A stretch of DNA of 64,000 nt from Clostridia bacterium (GTDB taxonomy: Bacteria > Bacillota > Clostridia > TANB77 > CAG-508), in contig JAFWIH010000008.1 in the NCBI GenBank assembly GCA_017533795.1, positions 43,315 through 107,314 of the forward strand, given 5' to 3'. This document shows positions 1-7,781 of the stretch, piece after piece (position 1 is the stretch's first letter; each line of letters starts with the position of its first letter). A program made the translations under genes and the position numbers. The notes beneath the pieces were generated by a model. The model was not told the DNA's origin and ran no database searches. It worked only from the letters and a program-made list of their open reading frames with translations.

Positions 1-128
1 CCACTATTAATAAAAGGAAGATATCCTACTATTGTTATTTCTTCTTCCTTTGTTTCTAATGCTGCTACAGTATAACTATTTACTTCATTTTGGTATATTA
101 TATCTTCTACTATTCCCTCTAATTCCAA
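1..128 (-). CDS. recD2: RecD2-type DNA helicase, 5' fragment
   Basis: Only the first ~42 codons are present; the gene runs off the left edge. The reading frame begins at a TTG preceded by AGAAAGGA about ten bases upstream. The readable N-terminus has the pattern LEGIVEDIIYQNEVNSYTV followed by an EEITIVGYLPF-like strand. This matches the N-terminal OB-like domain of RecD2, a 5'-3' superfamily 1B helicase that acts in DNA repair without RecBC. The helicase motifs themselves lie outside the window, so the call rests on the N-terminal signature only. It follows the small membrane gene and metK on the same strand. Confidence 0.7.
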   Translation of the reverse strand, partial: MELEGIVEDIIYQNEVNSYTVAALETKEEEITIVGYLPFINS

Positions 129-196
129 CAGTATTATGTCCTTTCTTATTTATACATGTAGTTTAACACAATAAAATCTAAAATTCAATGTGAGAA

Positions 197-550
197 TTAA
201 TTGTTATTTACATTATCTAGTACATCTTTGCATTCTCTCCAACTCATTGTATTTATACATTTATAATCTGTAGATATTTTTTTTGCAATTTCTTTTGTAT
301 TATCCTCAGAATCTAAGTCTGCCACAAATATTTGTTTAACATAATCTTCTCTTCCATATAATATTTTAAACAAGCTCGAACGCAAAAAATATTCTATTTT
401 ATCTTCTTGGTTTTTTGTTGCTATAATTAGGTAAATTCCATCTGCCTTCATATCTGTATATGTAAAAATATAAATTATAGTTTTTATTATTTCAAATAAA
501 CCATAAAGAGCCAAAGTCCAAATAGTTGCATTAATAAAAAAGTCTGTCAT
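197..550 (-). CDS. Small membrane-anchored protein with GT2-like N-terminal fold
   Basis: A 117-residue protein begins with a hydrophobic segment (about residues 5-30), followed by a soluble alpha/beta region. The stretch YLIIATKNQEDKIE and the later FVADLDSEDNT resemble the first strands of the GT-A fold of family 2 glycosyltransferases (a K-N-Q-E turn, then a D-x-x-S-x-D-x-T turn). It is far too short to be a complete transferase and has no catalytic DxD-plus-acceptor half. An AAGGAGG site seven bases before the ATG fixes the start. It sits 48 bases after metK and before recD2, so it is probably cotranscribed. Function unknown; the fold resemblance is inference. Confidence 0.6.
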   Translation of the reverse strand: MTDFFINATIWTLALYGLFEIIKTIIYIFTYTDMKADGIYLIIATKNQEDKIEYFLRSSLFKILYGREDYVKQIFVADLDSEDNTKEIAKKISTDYKCINTMSWRECKDVLDNVNNN

Positions 551-598
551 CTTACCAGCCTCCTTATGGTTTATAATATGTTTTATTCTATATTTTTG

Positions 599-1717
599 CT
601 ACTTTAATTCAATTATGTTTTCCCATGGTAAACCTGTTTTTCCAAAGTGCCCATAGTTAGTAGTTTGAGTATATATTGGATTTCGTAACCCCAAATATTT
701 TATTATTCCTCTAGGTGTTAAATTAAAGTTTTTCTTTATAATCTCAACAATTTTTTCATTCGGCATTATCCCAGTTCCAAATGTATTTACATATATAGAC
801 ATTGGTTGTTCCATTCCTATTGCATATGCTATTTGTAATTCACATTTATCTGCATAACCATTTGCAACAATATTTTTTGCAATATGACGCATCATGTATG
901 CAGCACTTCGATCAACCTTTGTAGCATCTTTACCAGAAAATGCTCCTCCACCATGCCTTGCGTATCCACCGTATGTATCTACAATTATTTTTCTTCCTGT
1001 TAGTCCTGTATCACCTAAAGGTCCACCAGTTACAAATCTACCTGTTGGGTTTATATAGTATTTTGTTTTTTCATCTAAATACTTTTCAGGTATTACTTTT
1101 TTTATTACTTCTTCTATTATTCCATTTCTTAATTCTTCTGCTGTCACATCTTCTGTATGCTGAGTTGAAATTAAAACTGTATCAATTCTTTTTACCTTGT
1201 CATCATCATATTCTACTGTTACTTGTGTTTTTCCATCAGGCCCTAAATATGGTAACACTTTTTGTTTTCTTACTTTTGTTAATTGTTTAGCAAGCTTATG
1301 AGCCATATGTATTGCAAATGGCATGTACGCTCTTGTTTCATTTGTGGCATAACCAAACATTATGCCTTGGTCTCCTGCTCCTCCTACTTTGTCGTTTGTC
1401 CCAAGTGCTATATCTTCGCTTTGCTCTGTAATATTTATGTCTATACTACATGTTTTATAGTCTATATCATATTCTTTTCCTCTGTATCCTATTTGTTTTA
1501 TAGCATCCCTTGCAATTTGTTCTACATTTAGTTTTGCTTTTGTTGTAATTTCTCCTGCTATTGATATTTTTCCTGCTGATGCCATTGTCTCAATTGCAAC
1601 TCTTGAGTGTGAATCTTGTTCTAAACATTTATCCAAGATTGAATCTGAAATAAAGTCACATAGCTTATCTGGGTGCCCTTCTGTTACACTTTCTGATGTA
1701 AAATAATACTTGCTCAT
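599..1717 (-). CDS. metK: S-adenosylmethionine synthetase
   Basis: MetK makes SAM from methionine and ATP, releasing phosphate and pyrophosphate; it is a cytosolic tetramer. The 372-residue product starts with the family pattern [18 protein letters not shown] (ATP/methionine site). It also carries the [12 protein letters not shown] signature around residue 115 and the P-loop-like GGGAFSGKD near residue 255. The length is slightly below the usual 380-400, with a short C-terminus (LPWENI). The leader carries an S-box riboswitch and intrinsic terminator, so SAM is expected to shut its own synthesis off. The MTA/SAH nucleosidase at 58.8 kb is the matching recycling enzyme. Confidence 0.97.
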   Translation of the reverse strand: MSKYYFTSESVTEGHPDKLCDFISDSILDKCLEQDSHSRVAIETMASAGKISIAGEITTKAKLNVEQIARDAIKQIGYRGKEYDIDYKTCSIDINITEQSEDIALGTNDKVGGAGDQGIMFGYATNETRAYMPFAIHMAHKLAKQLTKVRKQKVLPYLGPDGKTQVTVEYDDDKVKRIDTVLISTQHTEDVTAEELRNGIIEEVIKKVIPEKYLDEKTKYYINPTGRFVTGGPLGDTGLTGRKIIVDTYGGYARHGGGAFSGKDATKVDRSAAYMMRHIAKNIVANGYADKCELQIAYAIGMEQPMSIYVNTFGTGIMPNEKIVEIIKKNFNLTPRGIIKYLGLRNPIYTQTTNYGHFGKTGLPWENIIELK

Positions 1718-1764
1718 TTTTTTTGCTCCTTCTATTTTTATATTTATGCTACCAATTCTTAATA

Positions 1765-1792
1765 CAAAAAACTCTGCTTTAAAAGCAGAGTT
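1765..1792 (-). terminator. Expression-platform terminator of the metK riboswitch
   Basis: On the minus strand an 11-bp stem (AACTCTGCTTT paired with AAAGCAGAGTT) is followed by a run of six U. It lies between the S-box aptamer and the metK start, as expected for the SAM-bound OFF state. Confidence 0.85.
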
Positions 1793-1807
1793 AATTTTCT
1801 ATTTGAA

Positions 1808-1903
1808 TTATCATTCAAAGCTTCTGCTTCGCCAGTTTTAGCACCTTGCCCCCGCAGGTTGCTGTAAGATCATCGAGCTGGTTCTCTCCCTTACTCTTGA
1901 TAA
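1808..1903 (-). ncRNA. SAM-I (S-box) riboswitch aptamer upstream of metK
   Basis: The minus strand shows the conserved S-box blocks in order: a closing P1 stem (TTATCA with TGATAA), AGAG, GGAG, CGATGA, GCAACC, then AGGTGCTAA before the 3' P1 strand. GGAG and GATGA form the kink-turn, and GTAAG/CTTAC is the P2 stem. The aptamer is followed by a terminator hairpin and then metK. S-box RNAs in Firmicutes bind SAM and terminate transcription. P2b and the pseudoknot partners were placed by eye only. Confidence 0.88.
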
Positions 1904-1916
1904 CATATTAGTATGT

Positions 1917-1945
1917 ATTGTAACAAAATTATTACGTAATGTCAA
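1917..1945 (-). promoter_or_regulatory. metK promoter
   Basis: Minus strand TTGACA, 17-base spacer, TACAAT. Transcription would start about 10 bases before the S-box P1 stem, which fits a riboswitch leader. Confidence 0.75.
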
Positions 1946-1952
1946 GTTTTTC

Positions 1953-2123
1953 TTACTCTTCTGATGGAGCACCAACTGGGCAAACTCCAGCACAAGAACC
2001 ACAGCTTATGCAAGCTGATGCATCAATTTCAAATCTTTCGTCACCTTGTGATATACATCCTACTGGACATGTTGCAGCACAAGCTCCACAAGATATACAT
2101 GCATCTGATATTTTATATGCCAT
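1953..2123 (-). CDS. 2[4Fe-4S] ferredoxin
   Basis: A 56-residue clostridial-type ferredoxin. Two C-x2-C-x2-C-x3-C-P motifs are visible: CISCGACAATCP near the N-terminus and CISCGSCAGVCP near the C-terminus. They bind two [4Fe-4S] clusters for low-potential electron transfer. AAGGAGGTG precedes the ATG. It is the last gene after lepB-holB-ricT, 14 bases behind ricT, and its end lies just upstream of the metK promoter. A general donor or acceptor for the POR complex at 36-39 kb is the default reading. The position next to ricT, whose product forms an Fe-S-binding complex in Bacillus, is suggestive only. Confidence 0.93.
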   Translation of the reverse strand: MAYKISDACISCGACAATCPVGCISQGDERFEIDASACISCGSCAGVCPVGAPSEE

Positions 2124-2137
2124 AATAATTCACCTCC

Positions 2138-3052
2138 TTATATTTCTTCTTCATTTTTTTTGTCTGTTTTTCCAAGTTTTTCTATTTTTTCTAGTTCTTT
2201 TTCATTTTCCATTTCTTCACTGTCCATTGTTTCTTTATTGCTATCTTTTATAATTTTTATGTCTGATGCCACATATCTTTTATGTAGCCATCCTTCACCA
2301 TCTTTAAATTTAACTTTTATTTGTTCTTTTAGTGTTTCTACTCCCTCTACTTCTCCAACTCCATCTGATGTTTTTACTATTGCTCCAACATTAGGTAACT
2401 TCTTTAATTTATCTTTATAGACATCTTCCTCATACTTTAAGCAACACATAAGACGTCCACAATTACCTGAAACTTTTGTAGGATTTAATGATAAATTTTG
2501 TTCTTTTGCCATTTTAATTGAAACCGTCTCAAAGTCTCTTAAAAATGAGCAACAGCATAATTCTCTACCACATACTCCATTTCCGCCAATTCTTTTTACT
2601 TCATCTCTTACGCCTATTTGTCTTAATTCTATCCTTGTTTTATAAATCGCCGCTAAATCTTTAACTAATTCTCTAAAATCTATTCTTCCATCTGCAGTAA
2701 AGAAAAATAACAACTTACTGTTGTCAAATTTGTATTCAACATCTGTTAGTGTCATATCTAATTTATGTTCTTTAATTTTATCTTGACAAACTTTAAATGC
2801 TTCTTTTTCTTTCTTTTTGCATTCCTCAGCCATTTTTTTATCCTTTGGAGTTGCTATTCTGATAACCTTTTTTAAAGGTTTTAGTATTTTTTCATCTTCT
2901 ACATGTCTATTAGCAATTAATACTTCTCCATATTCTTCTCCTTGCACTGTCTCAACAACAACAAAGTCTCCTTTTTTTATTGGAAGAGTACCTGGATTAA
3001 AAAAATATATTTTGCCTAGTTTTTTAAATCTTACTCCTACTATGTTTTTCAT
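2138..3052 (-). CDS. ricT: PSP1-domain protein RicT (YaaT)
   Basis: RicT (YaaT) partners RicA and RicF in Bacillus; the complex binds [4Fe-4S] clusters and steers RNase Y-dependent mRNA maturation, competence and sporulation. The product (304 residues from the chosen start) opens with MKNIVGVRFKKLGKIYFF. A PSP1 core follows, with the cysteine-rich block GVCGRELCCCSFL around residue 160 and GNCGRLMCCLKYE around 200. The ATG at 3052 is preferred to one seven codons upstream because GGGGGAAG lies just before it. The tail is charged, Glu/Lys-rich and probably disordered. The start overlaps the end of holB by 29 bases, a conserved Firmicute pairing. Confidence 0.92.
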   Translation of the reverse strand: MKNIVGVRFKKLGKIYFFNPGTLPIKKGDFVVVETVQGEEYGEVLIANRHVEDEKILKPLKKVIRIATPKDKKMAEECKKKEKEAFKVCQDKIKEHKLDMTLTDVEYKFDNSKLLFFFTADGRIDFRELVKDLAAIYKTRIELRQIGVRDEVKRIGGNGVCGRELCCCSFLRDFETVSIKMAKEQNLSLNPTKVSGNCGRLMCCLKYEEDVYKDKLKKLPNVGAIVKTSDGVGEVEGVETLKEQIKVKFKDGEGWLHKRYVASDIKIIKDSNKETMDSEEMENEKELEKIEKLGKTDKKNEEEI

Positions 3053-3941
3053 TAACTTCCCCCCATATGCCAAAAAGCATATAATCTATACACATATTGT
3101 AATTACTGTTAGATTTTATTCTTTTTTTTGTTTCTTCTATAATTTCTATACAATTAGCATATTTACTACTGTTAATTGCTTTTTTTATTAGAAGCACATT
3201 CATATAATCCAATATTTCAAAAATTTCATCCTTTTCTTTATATAAATTTTCAGCTTCTTTTAGTATGTGTATTATATCACAATTTTCTAAATTATCTATA
3301 ATATTTGTTATTTTTTCATATGTTCCTGTCTTATCTTTTAAATTAATTGCTTTTGCAATACTTCCATCTGCAATTTCCGTGATATTTGAACCAATAGTTT
3401 GCCCTTGAAAATTTTCTGATAAAAAACTTGTTATTTCCTCATCACTAATTCTTTCAAAATACATTATTGTACATCTTGATTTTATTGTTGCTAAGAAATT
3501 GCTTTCATTTGTACCAATTAAAACAATCGTCATATATGTTGGTGGCTCTTCTAGTGTTTTTAATAAGCAATTTTGAGCCTCTACTGTCATCATATCAGCA
3601 TCATTTATTATACAAACTTTATTACTAGATATTATAGGCTTTTCTGATACTTCTTTTTGCATATTTCTTATTTGATCAATTTTTATGCTGCCTTTTTCAT
3701 CTGGTTCTATATAAATATAGTCCGGGTTATTACTTGAATCAAATTCTAAACATGATTTACATTTATTACAGTATTTATTATCATCTAGGCATAATAACAT
3801 TTTTGCAAATTCTTTAGCTATTAGTCTTTTACCAATGCCAGATATTCCAACAAACATGTAGCTGTGTGATACTTTATTTAATTCTACAGCTTTTTTTAAT
3901 GTTTTTTTTGCTGCTTTATTTCCAACTATATTGTCAAACAT
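3024..3941 (-). CDS. holB: DNA polymerase III subunit delta'
   Basis: Clamp-loader subunit delta', which helps load the beta sliding clamp. The ~305-residue product has an AAA+ N-terminal domain: a Walker A-like GISGIGKR, four zinc-knuckle cysteines (CNKCKSCLEF plus an upstream C), and LLKTLEEPP with a sensor-type IKSRC. The ATG at 3941 has AAAGGTGAG seven bases upstream; a GTG four codons earlier lies inside that site and is less likely. The gene lies 15 bases after lepB and overlaps ricT. Delta' is typically ATP-inactive even when a P-loop-like sequence remains. Confidence 0.92.
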   Translation of the reverse strand: MFDNIVGNKAAKKTLKKAVELNKVSHSYMFVGISGIGKRLIAKEFAKMLLCLDDNKYCNKCKSCLEFDSSNNPDYIYIEPDEKGSIKIDQIRNMQKEVSEKPIISSNKVCIINDADMMTVEAQNCLLKTLEEPPTYMTIVLIGTNESNFLATIKSRCTIMYFERISDEEITSFLSENFQGQTIGSNITEIADGSIAKAINLKDKTGTYEKITNIIDNLENCDIIHILKEAENLYKEKDEIFEILDYMNVLLIKKAINSSKYANCIEIIEETKKRIKSNSNYNMCIDYMLFGIWGEVNEKHSRSKI

Positions 3942-3956
3942 ATAATTTCTCACCTT

Positions 3957-4598
3957 TTATTTAACAGTACCAAAAGCGCTAAATGGCCAAAATCTAAATG
4001 CAACTGAACTTTCTATTTTTTCTAGAGGTATGCATCCAAAAGCTCTACAGTCAGTACTTTGGCTACGATTATCTCCTATTGCAAATACACAATCTTTTGG
4101 TACATAAAAATCAGAAAATACACCTTTTGATACATCCGTAACTACTCCAGGTTGTAAATACTCTTCCTGTAATTCATCACCATTTACAAATACTTTTCCA
4201 TCTTTTATTTCTATATGCTCCCCTGGTAATCCTACTACTCTTTTTATATAACTAGTTTTACCAATTTCAAGCACATAATATGTAAATTTTGCAAATATAC
4301 CTTTTGGTTCTTTATTGTAAACTGCTACTGGTTCTTGTGGATTTTCACAATCAGATAAAAAAGTTACACTTGGTGCTTCAAATGTTATTATTTCTCCTCT
4401 TTTAGGCATCTTTTTAGTTGTTCTTCCCCATCTATTAAGCCATAAACGTTGATCTTGCTTTAACGTAGGGAACATAGATGGTTGTTTAACTATTGTAGGT
4501 GTTCCAATATAATATCTAATAAGTAATGCTAAAATAATTGCAATTACAATACAATAGCCCCACTCAAGGGCTTCTTTTAAAACTGATTTTTCTTCCAA
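3957..4598 (-). CDS. lepB: Signal peptidase I
   Basis: Membrane serine protease that removes signal peptides from Sec and Tat substrates. In 213 residues there is one N-terminal membrane segment (about 13-30). The catalytic serine is S41 in QPSMFPTL and the general-base lysine is K119 in YIKRVVGLPGE. The C-terminal box GDNRSQSTDCRAFG is also intact. It is the first gene of a lepB-holB-ricT-ferredoxin operon with its own promoter. It contrasts with the signal peptidase-like protein at 15.0-15.7 kb, in which the serine is not visible. Confidence 0.95.
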   Translation of the reverse strand: MEEKSVLKEALEWGYCIVIAIILALLIRYYIGTPTIVKQPSMFPTLKQDQRLWLNRWGRTTKKMPKRGEIITFEAPSVTFLSDCENPQEPVAVYNKEPKGIFAKFTYYVLEIGKTSYIKRVVGLPGEHIEIKDGKVFVNGDELQEEYLQPGVVTDVSKGVFSDFYVPKDCVFAIGDNRSQSTDCRAFGCIPLEKIESSVAFRFWPFSAFGTVK

Positions 4599-4643
4599 AT
4601 AAGTCTCCTCCTAAATTTCTACATTTGTAAACTCTACTTGTCT

Positions 4644-4672
4644 ATTATACATTATTTTTTTTTAGTAATCAA
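4644..4672 (-). promoter_or_regulatory. Promoter of the lepB-holB-ricT-ferredoxin operon
   Basis: Minus strand TTGATT, 17-base spacer, TATAAT, about 45 bases before the lepB start. It separates this operon from the sensor kinase gene that ends at 4692. Confidence 0.7.
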
Positions 4673-4691
4673 TTATTATACTAATCAAACT

Positions 4692-6041
4692 CTATTCTTT
4701 TGTTGGAATTCTTATAACTACTTCTGTTCCTTCTCCTACAACACTTTTTATATCAATGCTTCCACCATTTTTGTCTAGAATCTCTTTTGCAATAGAAAGT
4801 CCTAATCCTGTTCCTCCCATTTCTCTGGTTCTAGCTTTGTCCACTCTATAAAATCTTTCAAATATTTTGCTTAAATCTTCTTCAGGAATTCCAATTCCAT
4901 TATCAATAATTTTTATGTATGCATCATTATATACAAAGCCAACATATATTTTTATATCTCCTCCATTAGGAGTATATTTAATGCTATTTGACAATATATT
5001 AAGTACTACTCTTTCTATATCATCCTTGTCAGCATATACTGGAGGCACATCTGCAGTAACAAAGCAACTTACTTTATGTTCTTTTTTCATCGCTTCAATA
5101 GCAAGTTTGTCCTGAGCACGTTTAACTAGTTCCCCTAAATCGAATGCTTCTCTTTTTATTCTATTTCTAGCATTGTCATATCTAGAAAGTGTTAGTAAAT
5201 CTGTTACTAGTTTTGCCATTCTTCTTGCCTCTGTTGCAATAACATTTAAAAATTTACCTTGTGTTTCTTTATCATATTCAGCTTCTAGCAATGTATCTGC
5301 ATAACCCATAATTGAAGTAATAGGAGTTTTCAATTCATGTGACACATCTGCTACAAATTCTTTTCTCATATTATCTAGTGTAACATGCTCTGTAATATCT
5401 TGTATTACAGCAATTACTCCTGCAGGTGTATCATTTTCATTTTTAAATGGTGCAAAGAAAATGTGTATATATGTGTCTTCAACTTTTACTCTTTCTTCCG
5501 TTGATGTCCAATTCTCTAAGTATATTATTTTTTCCATATTTATGTCTACACCACTATTTTTAAATATATCATCAAAGCTTTTATCCTCTGGAGACATTTT
5601 TAAAAGTCTTTTAGCTTCGGGATTAATTAAGATAATATTTCCTTCCATATCAAAAGCTATGATTCCATCCGTCATATGTAAAAGAATTGTCTCCATTTGA
5701 TTTCTTTGCTTAGAAACTTCACTAAGTTTATCTTTAAGTTCACTTGTCATAAGGCTAACAGTATTATCTACAGGACGGATTATAAACTTAGAAATTATAA
5801 ATGCCGTAATTCCTACAACTAAAGCAAATGCTGCTCCTGCAACTGCTAATATTATTTGTGCTTTTTGTTTCAAATCTGTAAATAGTTGAATTACTTCTTC
5901 GCTACTGCTTAATCCATTAGTTTCTACAGCTCTACTTGCATTATTAAGCATATTCAAAAATACAAGGCAGATAGCTCCAATAACTAAAATACCTATTATA
6001 AAGAATATTATTATTATCTTATTTTTAGTTCTCTTTAGCAT
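4692..6041 (-). CDS. PAS-containing sensor histidine kinase without an adjacent response regulator
   Basis: A 449-residue membrane kinase. Two membrane segments (about 8-30 and 63-85) flank only ~30 extracytoplasmic residues, followed by a short linker. A PAS domain spans about 115-220. HisKA has phospho-acceptor H235 in FVADVSHELKTP. HATPase_c shows NILSNSIKYTPNGG, DNGIGIPEEDLSKIFERF and GGTGLGLSIAKE. The architecture resembles PhoR/WalK (VicK) kinases. It starts inside the 3' end of murG (17-base overlap, GAGGAGA site), so it is translated with the wall genes. No response regulator is visible nearby, so the partner is unknown. A wall-stress role is inference from position. Confidence 0.9.
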   Translation of the reverse strand: MLKRTKNKIIIIFFIIGILVIGAICLVFLNMLNNASRAVETNGLSSSEEVIQLFTDLKQKAQIILAVAGAAFALVVGITAFIISKFIIRPVDNTVSLMTSELKDKLSEVSKQRNQMETILLHMTDGIIAFDMEGNIILINPEAKRLLKMSPEDKSFDDIFKNSGVDINMEKIIYLENWTSTEERVKVEDTYIHIFFAPFKNENDTPAGVIAVIQDITEHVTLDNMRKEFVADVSHELKTPITSIMGYADTLLEAEYDKETQGKFLNVIATEARRMAKLVTDLLTLSRYDNARNRIKREAFDLGELVKRAQDKLAIEAMKKEHKVSCFVTADVPPVYADKDDIERVVLNILSNSIKYTPNGGDIKIYVGFVYNDAYIKIIDNGIGIPEEDLSKIFERFYRVDKARTREMGGTGLGLSIAKEILDKNGGSIDIKSVVGEGTEVVIRIPTKE

Positions 6042-7161
6042 ATTCTTCTCCTCTTATTTTTTTTATCTCATCATAAATTTTATCCTCTACATTATATGCT
6101 GCTTTTGTTAAAGCTTTTTCTTGCATTTGCTTCATTTTATCTTTATTTGTTACTATTATATTAATTGTATCATTTAAATTATTTCCATTTAATTTATCAT
6201 TTAATATTATTTTAGCCGCTCCAACATTTTCTAGAACTTTTGCATTATATAATTGATGATCACCACTTACATTTGGTAAAGGAATTAAAATTGAAGGTTT
6301 CCCTAAATTTGATATTTCAGTTATACTCATTGCTCCGCTTCTTGCTACTATGATATCTGAAATATTCATTACTTCTTCCATATTATATATATATGGAACT
6401 ATTTTTATATTTTCTATAAAATTTATATTCATACTCTTTTTTTCTAATTCGCTTTTTATAGTATCATATTGTTTAGGCCCTGTTGCCCACATTATTTGAT
6501 ATTTACTATTTAGTTTCTCATAAATAATCTGTAATATAGCATCATTTATTTTTTGTGCACCTTGACTACCGCCAAATATTAAAACAATTGGCTTGACTTT
6601 ACTTAATCCTAAATTTGTTATAATTCTATCTTTTTCTTGAATTGTATATTCTTTTTTTTGTATTTTAACTGGTGTACCCGTATAAACAACTTTTTTGGCA
6701 TGAGGTAGACGTTCTTTAGCGTCTTCAAATGATACTAATACAGTATCAGCTTTGCTTGAAAGCATTTTAACAGCTTTGCCTGGGAAAGCATTACTCTCAT
6801 GTAAAATAACAGGTATTTTATTTTTTTTTGCTGCTAAAACAACAGCACCACAAATATATCCACCTGTACCTATTACAACATCTGGATTAAATTCCTTTAT
6901 AATTTTATTAGCTTCTCCTATTCCCTTAAGCGTCTTGTACATTTTTTTCAAATTATCTATTGAAATAGTTTTGCTCAATCCATATGCATCTATTGTCTTT
7001 AATTCATATCCTGCTCTTGGTACTAAATCATTTTCTAGTCCCCTGGTAGTACCAATAAATATTATTTTAGAATCTTTTTCTTCTTGTTTGATTTTATTTG
7101 CTATTGCTATTCCCGGGTTAATATGTCCCGCCGTTCCAGCAGCTGCAATTATAGCCTTCAT
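6025..7161 (-). CDS. murG: Lipid II synthase (MurG GlcNAc transferase)
   Basis: Transfers GlcNAc from UDP-GlcNAc to lipid I on the inner membrane face, giving lipid II. The 378-residue GT-B protein has an N-terminal glycine-rich loop in slightly unusual form (AAGTAGHINPG). It also has HESNAFPGKA, the central GGSQGAQKIN loop and the C-terminal donor-site segment VARSGAMSITEIS. AGGAGCTTAA precedes the ATG. It follows the small Asn-rich membrane gene by 19 bases and overlaps the sensor kinase gene at its 3' end. Confidence 0.95.
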   Translation of the reverse strand: MKAIIAAAGTAGHINPGIAIANKIKQEEKDSKIIFIGTTRGLENDLVPRAGYELKTIDAYGLSKTISIDNLKKMYKTLKGIGEANKIIKEFNPDVVIGTGGYICGAVVLAAKKNKIPVILHESNAFPGKAVKMLSSKADTVLVSFEDAKERLPHAKKVVYTGTPVKIQKKEYTIQEKDRIITNLGLSKVKPIVLIFGGSQGAQKINDAILQIIYEKLNSKYQIMWATGPKQYDTIKSELEKKSMNINFIENIKIVPYIYNMEEVMNISDIIVARSGAMSITEISNLGKPSILIPLPNVSGDHQLYNAKVLENVGAAKIILNDKLNGNNLNDTINIIVTNKDKMKQMQEKALTKAAYNVEDKIYDEIKKIRGEEYAKEN

Positions 7162-7180
7162 TTAAGCTCCTCCTAAAATT

Positions 7181-7750
7181 CTATTGTGCATCTTTAATTT
7201 TTATAGTGTTTATATAATTTGTTTGTTCATCTTTTTCTAGATCAATATCATACATACTATCTTCTATTGCTTTGTTATTATTAGTATCCCAATTTTGAAC
7301 GTTGGCCATAGCTTTAATTTGATAATCTTTATTTTGTTCATTGTTTTTTCTAATAATTTCTAAAAGCTCGTTTACTTTATTTCCACTTACTCTGTCACCT
7401 TCATATTCTTTAAGCTTATCATTAAATGATTGTATAGCTGAATTATTAGAATTATTAGTATTATTAGAGTTATTAGTATTATCAAATAGACTCGTTACTT
7501 GGTTATCTGTATTTTCTGCATTTTCACCCGCTTCGTTGTTTGTATTTTCTTCATTTTCAGTTTCTGTTTCTAATTCTTCTGTTTCTTCTATTTCTGCTGT
7601 TTCTTCTGTTTGCTCATTCTCATTTAAATCTACTAAGCGTGGCTCAGAAGATTTTGTAGTAAATACTACCAATGCTGTTATTCCTACAATTGCTAAAATT
7701 CCTAAAATTACTGCTACAATAATTACTATTTTTACTGTTTTAGAGTTCAT
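7181..7750 (-). CDS. Membrane-anchored Asn/Glu-rich protein between ftsW and murG
   Basis: A 189-residue protein of no recognised family. One membrane segment (about residues 8-30) is followed by a Glu/Thr-rich stretch and an Asn/Ser linker built on repeated NTNNSNN units. A predicted helical to globular tail of about 75 residues ends in IKIKDAQ. The topology predicts a short cytoplasmic end and an extracytoplasmic tail on a flexible tether. It lies 31 bases after ftsW and 19 before murG, where divisome genes such as divIB/ftsQ often occur. No POTRA-like or FtsQ pattern is visible, so a divisome role is only a positional guess. Confidence 0.7.
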   Translation of the reverse strand: MNSKTVKIVIIVAVILGILAIVGITALVVFTTKSSEPRLVDLNENEQTEETAEIEETEELETETENEENTNNEAGENAENTDNQVTSLFDNTNNSNNTNNSNNSAIQSFNDKLKEYEGDRVSGNKVNELLEIIRKNNEQNKDYQIKAMANVQNWDTNNNKAIEDSMYDIDLEKDEQTNYINTIKIKDAQ

Positions 7751-7781
7751 AATTTCATTCTCCTTTTATTATTTCATTTTA

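Noticed and set aside
1939-2253. 104-codon plus-strand frame
   Set aside because: Overlaps ferredoxin on the opposite strand; the minus-strand frame has perfect Fe-S motifs.
3942-3953. GTG start of holB at 3953
   Set aside because: It lies inside the AAAGGTGAG ribosome binding site that serves the ATG at 3941.
6752-7165. 137-codon plus-strand frame
   Set aside because: Antisense to murG; hydrophobic Ile/Ser-rich composition is the reverse-strand shadow of AT-rich coding sequence and there is no ribosome binding site.
7435-7490. Short ATTATTAGT-type tandem repeats
   Set aside because: Not a CRISPR or VNTR locus; they are the codons of the Asn/Ser linker in the membrane protein gene.
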